DNA of 13,921 nucleotides. Origin: Helicobacteraceae bacterium. Lineage in GTDB: Bacteria; Campylobacterota; Campylobacteria; Campylobacterales; SZUA-545. The notes below the pieces were generated by a model. The model was given only the letters and a program-made list of their open reading frames with translations, was not told the DNA's origin and made no database searches. Position 1 is the first letter of the stretch. Each line of letters opens with the position of its first letter. Shown here one piece after another: positions 5,947 through 12,964 of this stretch. The stretch covers positions 1 to 13,921 of the forward strand of contig JAABTA010000005.1 in assembly GCA_011390075.1 (NCBI GenBank). The letters are read 5' to 3'. A program made the translations under genes and the position numbers.

Positions 5947-7299
5947 ATGGCTGATGGAGCACAAAGTTTAGTCATCTCTCTTGATAGCACTCTCTATGCG
6001 CTAGAGAGTGCTCACATTAAAAACATTGTTCTAACGCCAGAGATCACACCCATCCCCCTAGCGCCTTTAGCTATACGAGGTGTCTGTATTTTAGAAGGGC
6101 AATTAATAGCCGTTATTGATGGAAATAGACTTCTTGATGAGAGTAACTCTTCGGTTGACACATCCAATGAAACATCAAAGATGCTCATTATAAACGATGA
6201 AAAAAACTTTGCGCTTGTAGTGGATAAGGTGCTCACAATAACCAAGACTCCAAAGCAAAAGCTCTTTCAATACAAAAATGAGACAGTGCAGTATCTTTTT
6301 TTGGAAAAGCTTATGAGCTCAGTACAGATCCCCTCATTCATCAAAACACCTATTAAAAGAAGCGAAAAAAAAGAGGAAAAAGTAGAAAATAACGGCACAG
6401 ATCGCTACCTTATTTGTAAGCTAGGAGAAGAGCTGTTTGCTATTCCTATTACAAATATGCAAGAGATCGCACACCCTCAAAAACTCTCAAAAATTGCCAA
6501 GAGCAAAAAAGAGATCTTAGGTTTTTTTCGTCTTAGAGAGCGTAGCTATCTTTGCATAGATCTAAGATTAGTTTTTGAGATAGAAAAGAGTCGTAGCCCT
6601 AGAGATGAACGAGCAGTGATTGTCTCTAACGAGAGAGGTTCTGTTGCTTTGATTGTTGATGCAATTATCGATATAGAGGACTTCTCTCATAAAGAAGTAG
6701 AAACAATCTCAAAACATTTTGAAGATAAAAAAATAGAGGGAGTTTTTAGAAGAGGTCAAAAACTTATCAGCATTCTCTCCAAAGAACTTCTCGGATCTCT
6801 TATAGGAAAAGAGTCACTTCTTGATGATGAGCGAACGCTCATTTTAGATCATAGCCTACACGATCAGACCAAGAGTCAAGAGTTTATTATTTTTACAATT
6901 AACAACAAAGCGTACTGCTTGGCCCTTGAGAGTGTCCCAGAGATTGTAGAGTATATTGCCCCTACAAAAGTGCCTCAAAGTAACCAATATCTTCTAGGAG
7001 CTATTAATTTGCGAGGCGAGATCACACCTATTATCTCTTTGCATAAGTTTTTGCAAACAGCAGAACAGGTAGGAGAAAAGAGCAAAATTATTCTCTGCAG
7101 TAGTGAAAATGAGCAGTTTGGGGTTGTTGTTGATAGCATTGAAGAGGTTGTCAAAATAGAGCCAAGCAATATTGAAAAAAATAGCGACAAAGAGAGTCTT
7201 ATTAGCCACAGTGTTGTTTTAGAAAAACAGGCAAGAGTGCTCTTACAGATCTCATTAGCATATATTCATAAAGGGGCATTGTGGCAAAAAAAATTTTAG
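5947..7299 (+). CDS. cheW: Triple CheW-domain adaptor protein
   Basis: A 450-residue cytoplasmic protein made of three consecutive CheW domains, at about residues 5-130, 152-285 and 311-445; ordinary CheW is about 150-170 residues. CheW couples receptors to the kinase CheA in the array baseplate. The CheW signature segment (G-x-INLRG-x-I-x-P-hydrophobic-D) is canonical only in domain 3 (GAINLRGEITPIISL, 351-365). It is altered in domain 1 (RGVCILEGQLIAVID, 44-58) and strongly altered in domain 2 (GFFRLRERSYLCIDL, 192-206). Perhaps only domain 3 makes the standard receptor/CheA contact while the others have structural or specialised contacts. The ATG is 2 bases after the receptor stop, and the 3' end overlaps cheB by 19 bases. 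A perfect 11-bp inverted repeat lies in codons 14-22. Confidence 0.92.
   Translation: MADGAQSLVISLDSTLYALESAHIKNIVLTPEITPIPLAPLAIRGVCILEGQLIAVIDGNRLLDESNSSVDTSNETSKMLIINDEKNFALVVDKVLTITKTPKQKLFQYKNETVQYLFLEKLMSSVQIPSFIKTPIKRSEKKEEKVENNGTDRYLICKLGEELFAIPITNMQEIAHPQKLSKIAKSKKEILGFFRLRERSYLCIDLRLVFEIEKSRSPRDERAVIVSNERGSVALIVDAIIDIEDFSHKEVETISKHFEDKKIEGVFRRGQKLISILSKELLGSLIGKESLLDDERTLILDHSLHDQTKSQEFIIFTINNKAYCLALESVPEIVEYIAPTKVPQSNQYLLGAINLRGEITPIISLHKFLQTAEQVGEKSKIILCSSENEQFGVVVDSIEEVVKIEPSNIEKNSDKESLISHSVVLEKQARVLLQISLAYIHKGALWQKKF
5986..6012 (+). other. Perfect 11-bp inverted repeat (RNA hairpin candidate) early in the cheW gene
   Basis: AGCACTCTCTA (5986-5996) and its exact complement TAGAGAGTGCT (6002-6012) are separated by TGCGC. 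The transcript could form an 11-bp stem with a 5-base loop starting 39 bases inside the coding region. No U-run follows, so it is not a standard terminator. Modulated translation, RNase processing or a protein-binding site are possible; coincidence with coding sequence cannot be excluded. Confidence 0.5.
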
Positions 7300-8309
7300 T
7301 GGTTGATGACTCAGCATTAGTAAGAAAACAGATAAAAGCACTCATTGAGGATGCTGGCTATAGTGTGGATACTGCCAAAAATGGGTTAGAAGGATTAGAA
7401 AAAGCAAAGCTTTTCTCTTATGACGCCATTACTATGGATATTAATATGCCTGTTATGGATGGAGTGACTGCTGTAAAAAAAATTATGCAGACTCATCCAA
7501 CACCTATCATTATGGTGAGCTCATTAACCACAGAAGATGCCAAAATAACCTTCGACGCATTTGAATTTGGAGCAATTGCAGCAGTGCCCAAACCTGGAAC
7601 CTTTCGTATTGGTGGAGAAGAGGAGCGAGCTGATATATTAGAAGGACTGCAAGAGGCTTTTGCAGTTTCAAGAAAAAAACTCTCTTTAGGAAAATATACT
7701 CATAAAGAGTGTGTAGAAAAAAAAGAAAATTTTGCAAAAGCAGACTCAGTGGTTTTAATTGGCGCGTCAACTGGAGGGCCAGGGCTCATAGAGGAGATCT
7801 GTAGCGTTTTGCCTACGCATTATCCCCATGCAATCTGTATAGTCCAGCACATGCCAAAACTTTTTACAAAAAACTTTGCCCAAAGGCTTGATAAAAGCTC
7901 AAGGCTCACTGTCGTAGAGAGCAAACACAATGCAGAACTGCTAGCAGGGCATATCTATATTGGCAAAGGTGGGGAGCAGGTACACTTTAGCAAAAAGGCC
8001 TCAGGAAAAATTGTTATCCGTCATGGCAAACCTAAAAAGAGAAGATACTTTGCCCCTAGTGTCGATGAGATGATGTTAAGTGCCATTTCTGTTTTCACTC
8101 CAGATAAGATCTTGGCTGTGCTTCTTACAGGCATAGGAGATGATGGCGCCAATGCGATGGTAGAGCTTAAAAAAAGAGGCGTGCATACTCTAGCAGAGTC
8201 TGAAAAAAGCGCTTGTGTGTATGGAATGCCTAAAGAGGCCTATCTTCGTGGTGGCGTCTGTGAGATGCTCTCCTTTTCTCAAATAGTAAAAAAAATTGTG
8301 CAAGGGTAG
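7281..8309 (+). CDS. cheB: Chemotaxis protein-glutamate methylesterase/deamidase CheB
   Basis: A 342-residue two-domain response regulator. The receiver domain (about 1-125) has the acidic pair D9/D10 and phospho-acceptor D53 in MDINMP, plus the conserved Lys of the VPKPG segment (K104). The C-terminal methylesterase domain (about 153-340) has S163 in GASTGGP, H190 in VQHMP and D288 in GIGDDGA, the expected catalytic triad. It removes methyl groups from receptor glutamates when phosphorylated by CheA, giving adaptation with CheR. The start is GTG at 7281, where the product begins MAKKILVVDDS; an AAAGGGG ribosome site precedes it with short spacing. The first 19 bases overlap the end of the cheW gene, implying coupled translation. 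Confidence 0.96.
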   Translation: MAKKILVVDDSALVRKQIKALIEDAGYSVDTAKNGLEGLEKAKLFSYDAITMDINMPVMDGVTAVKKIMQTHPTPIIMVSSLTTEDAKITFDAFEFGAIAAVPKPGTFRIGGEEERADILEGLQEAFAVSRKKLSLGKYTHKECVEKKENFAKADSVVLIGASTGGPGLIEEICSVLPTHYPHAICIVQHMPKLFTKNFAQRLDKSSRLTVVESKHNAELLAGHIYIGKGGEQVHFSKKASGKIVIRHGKPKKRRYFAPSVDEMMLSAISVFTPDKILAVLLTGIGDDGANAMVELKKRGVHTLAESEKSACVYGMPKEAYLRGGVCEMLSFSQIVKKIVQG

Positions 8310-8313
8310 AACA

Positions 8314-8943
8314 GTGGCATTAGTCAATAGAACACTTCAATATGAGAATAATTTTACAAAACCAAAAAGTGCGAGAGAGTGTTTGGATAATTTTTTGCAA
8401 GCAAAAGAGGTGGAGCAAAAACACTACGCCCTCGAACAACTCCAAAAGCAAGAGGGAGCAGATCTTGTGCTGCTGTCTATTTTAATAGATGGAGAAGTCG
8501 ATCCAAAACACACCTCCTTTGTTGCCTCTTTGCTTGCCAAAAAACAGTTAGAAGCTTCTGTGATAGAAGGGCTTTTCTCTCTTTTAGAGTTTGAAAACGC
8601 CCACATTAGAAACCTCTGCATTGAGATACTGCAAAACCAAGAAAGCCACCTAGAGGAGGTTTTAGAAAAGCATCTTTATCACACAGACACAGATGTACGA
8701 ATTTTTATTGCCAATATCTTAGGCAACAGCCGGCTTAAAAACGCAAGGGAGTATCTTTTGAAACTTCTAGAAAAAGAGAGAGACATTAATGTCTGTATGA
8801 CCTGTGTTGATTATCTTGCAGAGATTGGAGAGATAGAAGATATTGCTCTGCTTGTAGCTGTTCAAGACAGATTTGCCAATGATTTTTATACACAATTTGC
8901 CATTAAAAAAGCTATTCGAGGAATAGAAGCAAATGGGGTTTAG
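8314..8943 (+). CDS. HEAT-repeat protein of the chemosensory cluster
   Basis: A 209-residue cytoplasmic protein of repeated helical pairs. The repeats are clearest at about residues 95-170, where the second-helix pattern of HEAT/PBS-lyase repeats recurs: AHIRNLCIEIL, TDVRIFIANILGNS and INVCMTCVDYLAEIG. Such repeats form a curved scaffold for protein-protein contacts; no enzymatic residues are apparent. I chose GTG at 8314 as start because AAGGG at 8302-8306 lies 7 bases before it and it begins 4 bases after the cheB stop. A TTG at 8296 in the same frame would add six residues but lies inside cheB without a better ribosome site. The gene overlaps cheR by 11 bases. Its position between cheB and cheR suggests it acts on adaptation enzymes, receptor or kinase, but its partner is unknown. 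Confidence 0.75.
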   Translation: MALVNRTLQYENNFTKPKSARECLDNFLQAKEVEQKHYALEQLQKQEGADLVLLSILIDGEVDPKHTSFVASLLAKKQLEASVIEGLFSLLEFENAHIRNLCIEILQNQESHLEEVLEKHLYHTDTDVRIFIANILGNSRLKNAREYLLKLLEKERDINVCMTCVDYLAEIGEIEDIALLVAVQDRFANDFYTQFAIKKAIRGIEANGV

Positions 8944-9772
8944 TTTTTCTTGGGAGCATTTTCTTAAACTCAGAGACTATATCTACAGAAAAACAGGTAT
9001 CTACCTAGCAGAAGAGAAACACTATAACAAGATAGCAAAACTTTTGGAAAAAAGAGGAGCAAGCCACAATCTAAAGACCTTTAGGCAGTATTTTACCTAT
9101 CTGCGCTTTGAGGACAAAGATGGAAGCTTGTTTCAAGAACTTATCAACTCTGTGACTGTCAATGAGACCTACTTTTTTAGAGAGAACTATCAGTTTGAGG
9201 CTCTTGTCTATCAAGTGCTTAAAAAAGTTGCCAAACACACCCCAATAGAGCGAGCCATACGGATCTTGAGTGCTCCTGTTTCCACAGGCGAGGAGCCTTA
9301 TAGTATAGCTATTCATATTTTGGAAGAGGGCAATATTGTAGCTCAAAGAGACATTGAGATAGTTGGAATCGATATAGATTCTCACTGCATAGAAAAAGCA
9401 AAAAGAGCGGTGTTTAATCAAAGATCTCTCCATGCCATGCCAGAAAAAATTGTCAAAAAATATTTTACTCAAAGAGGAGATATTTTTGAATTAAGCAGGG
9501 ATATTGCCGAGGCAATTCATTTAGAAGTTGCCAATGTTTTTGATAAAGAACAGATGAGAAAACTTGGAAAATTTGATATTATCTTCTCTAGAAATATGCT
9601 TATCTACTTTGATGAAGCAAGCAAAAAAGAGGTGGCTATGACATTTTATGATATGTTAAGACCAAATGGATTTATCTTTTTAGGGCACGCAGAGTATATG
9701 AGCCGAATAGTCTCAGTATTTACCCCTTGCAAGTTTAGTCAAGCTTTAGCGTATCAAAAGGAGAGTAGTTGA
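8933..9772 (+). CDS. cheR: Chemotaxis protein methyltransferase CheR
   Basis: A 279-residue SAM-dependent methyltransferase that adds methyl groups to receptor glutamates. The N-terminal helical domain (about 1-75) is followed by NETYFFR (77-83), the SAM-binding loop STGEEPYS (117-124), the acidic GIDIDS at 145-150, and SRNMLIYFDE (219-228) with LRPNGFIFLGHAE (242-254). The usual Cys before STGEEP is Val, a mild change. There is no TPR or other extension. The receptor in this cluster lacks a tethering pentapeptide, so CheR probably acts without tethering. The ATG at 8933 lies within the end of the HEAT gene. The stop overlaps the TTG start of cheY (9769-9772). Confidence 0.96.
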   Translation: MGFSFSWEHFLKLRDYIYRKTGIYLAEEKHYNKIAKLLEKRGASHNLKTFRQYFTYLRFEDKDGSLFQELINSVTVNETYFFRENYQFEALVYQVLKKVAKHTPIERAIRILSAPVSTGEEPYSIAIHILEEGNIVAQRDIEIVGIDIDSHCIEKAKRAVFNQRSLHAMPEKIVKKYFTQRGDIFELSRDIAEAIHLEVANVFDKEQMRKLGKFDIIFSRNMLIYFDEASKKEVAMTFYDMLRPNGFIFLGHAEYMSRIVSVFTPCKFSQALAYQKESS

Positions 9773-10134
9773 AAAAAGCACTGATTATAGATGACTCAAA
9801 AACAGTAAGAGAGTATCATAAATATATATTTGAAGATGCAAATATAGAGTGTCTTGAGGCAGAAAATGGAATGGAAGGTTTTGAAGTTATTGCCAAAGAG
9901 GGGTCTATTGCACTTTTTTTAGTAGATATCAATATGCCTATTATGGATGGCTACTCGTTTGTAGAAAAACTGCGCAAGCAAGACAACTATCGTCTTACTC
10001 CTGTGATTATGATAAGCACAGAGGCGGAAAAACAAGATAGAAAAAAAGCGTATACTGCTGGAGCAAACTGCTATTTTGTCAAGCCAGTAGAGCCAAAAAC
10101 ACTCATACAAACAGCTACAATACTCTTAGCATAA
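9769..10134 (+). CDS. cheY: CheY-like single-domain response regulator
   Basis: A 121-residue stand-alone receiver domain. It has the acidic pair D8/D9, phospho-acceptor D53 in LVDINMPIMDG, S83 at the switch Thr/Ser position (MISTEAE) and K105 in FVKPVEP, so it should be phosphorylated by CheA. The start is TTG at 9769, overlapping the cheR stop. The product then begins MKKALIIDDSK, and AAGGAGAG a few bases upstream is a strong ribosome site. Being next to cheA it is the likely output or phosphate-sink regulator of this array. Whether it contacts the flagellar switch or another target cannot be told from sequence. Confidence 0.94.
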   Translation: MKKALIIDDSKTVREYHKYIFEDANIECLEAENGMEGFEVIAKEGSIALFLVDINMPIMDGYSFVEKLRKQDNYRLTPVIMISTEAEKQDRKKAYTAGANCYFVKPVEPKTLIQTATILLA

Positions 10135-10143
10135 AGGCAGAGA

Positions 10144-12708
10144 ATGGATCAGTTGCTCGAACAATTTTTATTAGAAGCTAGAGAAAATTTAAAGTTTATC
10201 GAACAAAATTTAGAAAATTTAGAACCAAACAATAGAGATCTTTTAGAGTCCATTTTTAGAGAGACTCACACCCTTAAAGGTGGCGCTGGAATTGTTGGAT
10301 TTGTGCCTATTAAAACAATCACCCATACCGCTGAAGATCTGTTAGAGCATTTACGCTCAGGAAAAATAGAGTTTCAAGAGGAGATAATAGAGGCTCTTTA
10401 TGACGCTTTTGATGAAGTTGTCAATTTAACAGAAGCAGCGCAAGAGAGCCAAGGTTTGGTAGAGGGAGATCCTAAAACAATAGAGAGTGTCACTCAAAAA
10501 TTGAGTCGTTTTTTACAACAAAAAGAAGCAACCCCATGGAGCCTCCCTTTCCAACTTTTAGAAAAGAGTATGGTAATTCACAGAGATCTTGCGTGGCTTA
10601 AAAGCTATAAAAATCCTATTCCCTTTTTTCAAGAAGAGATAACACAAGAGAACCTACATCACAACAGACTCTATGCAATCTCTATCGATCCAGAACAAGA
10701 GTGCATAGCCCACGGCAATGATCCCCTGACAAGTTTTGCTGCTTTAGATACTCTTGTGGCACTTGAGTGCTGTACAACTTTAGAAGAAGCAAAAACTATC
10801 TTAATGGGAGAGGACGAGCAAGGACTTGATCTCAAAACTGCAATGCTAGGGTATGCCTACACATCATGGGAGAGTATTGCCAAAGCTTTTAACGCTTTTT
10901 TAGATGATCTCTCTCTTTTGCCACTAGATATCGCAACTCTTCTAGAGGCAGTCCAAGCGTTTGATTCAATGGAGTTTTTTAAAGATCTCCGCGCTAGTGT
11001 CCAAGAGGGAGTTAAGGCAAAAGATAAAGAGAAAATACGCAACGCTCTTACCAATGGGCTCTCCCTTGTAAGTTCCAACTCCCAAGAGTTTTTTGCTCTT
11101 ACTAGAGTGCTTCTCATTTTAGATCACATACAAGAGGACGAGCTAAGCCATCTTTTGCCTCTCTTTGGTGCAGAAGAGCAAGAGAAGCCTCAAGAAAGTC
11201 TAGAGACAAATTCAAATAGCAAAGAGGTGATAGATCTCATTCTCACCCAACAACAAGAGCAGTTAGAAGGAGATGTTTCTCGTGAAACACTCCAAAGAGT
11301 AGTGGAAATTATCAACCGCTGTGCAGAAGTGGCAGGCTTTGAAAAAGTAGAAGAGTCCCTAACACAGTGCAGAGAGTTTCTAAAAACCTACTTACAACAA
11401 GAAGCCCTCCCTTTAGAGCTACCAACTCCCCAAGAAGATATAGAAGAAAGAATTTTTGAGACTCAAAATAAGAAACCTAGCAAAAGTGTCATTGGAAAAG
11501 TTGTCAAAATCGAACAAGAAGCTGTTGATCACTTAATGGGAGTTGTGGGAGAGATCTTAGTGGCAAAAAACTCTCTGCCCTATCTCGCCCACAGCGTCAC
11601 CAGCGAAAACCCGGAGGCAACAAAACGCTCTATTTTAGAAAAATACTCCTCAATTAATAGATTAACAGAAAAACTTCAAGATATTGTTATGAGTATGCGA
11701 ATGCTTCCTATGTCATATATTTTTGATAGGTACCCAAAGCTTGTAAGGGAGATGTCGAAAGATCTTGGTAAGCGTGTCAAACTGTTCCAAGAGGGAGAGG
11801 AGACAAAACTTGATAAAAATCTTATTGAGATGCTAGCAGAACCACTGATGCACATTGTAAGAAACTCCCTAGATCATGGCATAGAGACGCCTAAAGTAAG
11901 AAGAGATTGTCAAAAAGAGGAGGTTGGCACAATTATTATGAAAGCCTACTCCCAATCTGACAAGGTCTATATAGAGATTGCTGATGATGGCAAAGGCATT
12001 GACACAGATACCGTTATAAAAAAAGTTTTAGAAAAAGATCTCTTAGATACAACAGCACTGACAGCAATGAGCGAAGATGAAAAAGTTGAGCTTATTATGC
12101 TCCCCGGACTCTCAACAGCGCAAGAGATAAGCCAGTATTCAGGGCGCGGTGTTGGAATGGATGTTGTCAAAAAAAGCATCGAGAGTTTTGGTGGAGAGGT
12201 GCGGCTTTCAAGTGTGCTAGGCAGTGGCACAACAGTGATTTTAGCCGTTCCTGTCTCTTTGGCTGTGAGCACTCTTTTGCATGTGATGATGGGAGATAAT
12301 CACTATGGATTTCCTATTGACAGTGTGCAAGAGAGTATAAAACTAGAGAAAAAAAATATTGTTACGCTCCATAATAAAGATTTTATCACTCTTAGAGACA
12401 AGATTATTCCTGTCATTTTTCAAGAAGGAATGATTGATAGAGAGCTTTTAGAGAAAGAGGAACTACTCTCAATGGTCATTTTACATATCAAAGGCAATCT
12501 TGTTGCTGTGGTTGTCAATAAGCTCTTAGAACAACTAGATGTGGTGCAAAAGCCCCTCGATGGAATGCTTGCCCACCATCCTCTCCTAAGTGGCACAGCC
12601 CTGCTTGGAAACGGACAGATCTTAATGGTTATTGATCCCATAAGCCTTTTAGAGATTGGAGATATTCCAAAAGAGATACCAAGTAAGGAGGAACTCTATG
12701 GAGATTAA
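10144..12708 (+). CDS. cheA: Chemotaxis histidine kinase CheA with an enlarged middle region
   Basis: An 854-residue kinase, longer than the 650-residue E. coli type. Order: HPt domain (about 1-105) with phospho-site H42 in THTLKGGAG; a long middle region (about 106-445); the P3 dimerisation helices (about 450-522, ending SMRMLPM); the P4 ATPase with N-box MHIVRNSLDHG (569-579), G1 ADDGKGID (613-620) and G2 GRGVGMD (667-673); and the C-terminal CheW-like P5 domain (about 705-838). The middle region includes NRLYAISIDPEQECIAHGND (174-193), resembling a P2-like regulator-docking module of some long CheAs, then roughly 250 helical residues I cannot assign. It contains a parS-like site at 11274-11289. 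No receiver domain is fused to its end. A ribosome site (AAGGCAGAGA) follows the cheY stop; the 3' end overlaps the STAS gene by 11 bases. Confidence 0.95.
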   Translation: MDQLLEQFLLEARENLKFIEQNLENLEPNNRDLLESIFRETHTLKGGAGIVGFVPIKTITHTAEDLLEHLRSGKIEFQEEIIEALYDAFDEVVNLTEAAQESQGLVEGDPKTIESVTQKLSRFLQQKEATPWSLPFQLLEKSMVIHRDLAWLKSYKNPIPFFQEEITQENLHHNRLYAISIDPEQECIAHGNDPLTSFAALDTLVALECCTTLEEAKTILMGEDEQGLDLKTAMLGYAYTSWESIAKAFNAFLDDLSLLPLDIATLLEAVQAFDSMEFFKDLRASVQEGVKAKDKEKIRNALTNGLSLVSSNSQEFFALTRVLLILDHIQEDELSHLLPLFGAEEQEKPQESLETNSNSKEVIDLILTQQQEQLEGDVSRETLQRVVEIINRCAEVAGFEKVEESLTQCREFLKTYLQQEALPLELPTPQEDIEERIFETQNKKPSKSVIGKVVKIEQEAVDHLMGVVGEILVAKNSLPYLAHSVTSENPEATKRSILEKYSSINRLTEKLQDIVMSMRMLPMSYIFDRYPKLVREMSKDLGKRVKLFQEGEETKLDKNLIEMLAEPLMHIVRNSLDHGIETPKVRRDCQKEEVGTIIMKAYSQSDKVYIEIADDGKGIDTDTVIKKVLEKDLLDTTALTAMSEDEKVELIMLPGLSTAQEISQYSGRGVGMDVVKKSIESFGGEVRLSSVLGSGTTVILAVPVSLAVSTLLHVMMGDNHYGFPIDSVQESIKLEKKNIVTLHNKDFITLRDKIIPVIFQEGMIDRELLEKEELLSMVILHIKGNLVAVVVNKLLEQLDVVQKPLDGMLAHHPLLSGTALLGNGQILMVIDPISLLEIGDIPKEIPSKEELYGD
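11274..11289. promoter_or_regulatory. parS-like ParB-binding site 3 (TGTTTCTCGTGAAACA)
   Basis: One base from canonical parS (A to T at position 7), with the CG centre kept. It lies within the unconserved middle region of cheA and encodes V-S-R-E-T at residues 378-382, the same codon phase as sites 1 and 2. It differs from those two copies at two bases, so it is an independent near-match. ParB binding is inferred. Confidence 0.6.
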
Positions 12709-12964
12709 AGAGGATAAAAATATAATTTTTTTTAGTGGCAATGAGGATCAAGCCAGTATAGAAGCACTCAGAGATTTTTTAGCTCAAGCAGGTCCTGAAA
12801 AAATTGAGGTTAACCTATCAGAGTGCGAGCATTTATCTATGGCTATTGTGCAACTTCTAGGGGCGTATAAAGCGCTCTATGAGGTAGAGTTTGTATTGGC
12901 TAACCGTAATGCTTATGTATTGGCACTAGAAAGTTTTTCAATCTGTGAAAACCGTTCTTATTAG
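12698..12964 (+). CDS. Small STAS-like (anti-sigma-antagonist fold) protein
   Basis: An 88-residue protein. The start is ATG 12698, with a perfect AAGGAGGA ribosome site at 12684-12691; an upstream in-frame ATG at 12656 lies deep inside cheA. The segment NLSECEHLSMAIVQLLGAYK (39-58) aligns with the STAS core (D-L-S-x-V-x-x-h-D-S-S/A-G-L-x-x-L-L). The phosphorylatable Ser of SpoIIAA-type proteins aligns with M48 and the preceding Asp with S47. So if it is a STAS domain it is probably not switched by Ser phosphorylation, and works as a binding module as in MlaB-type proteins. It overlaps cheA by 11 bases and parA by 20. The assignment is by pattern and short length, so moderate. Confidence 0.62.
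   Translation: MEIKEDKNIIFFSGNEDQASIEALRDFLAQAGPEKIEVNLSECEHLSMAIVQLLGAYKALYEVEFVLANRNAYVLALESFSICENRSY

Noticed and set aside
6160..6176. CCAATGAAACATC in the cheW gene as a parS-like half site.
   Set aside because: Only the TGAAACA half matches; the left arm is unrelated.
9283..9300. CCTGTTTCCACAGGCGAGG in cheR as a possible fourth parS site.
   Set aside because: It shares only the GTTTC half with parS; it encodes the conserved V-S-T-G-E-E motif of CheR, which explains the sequence.
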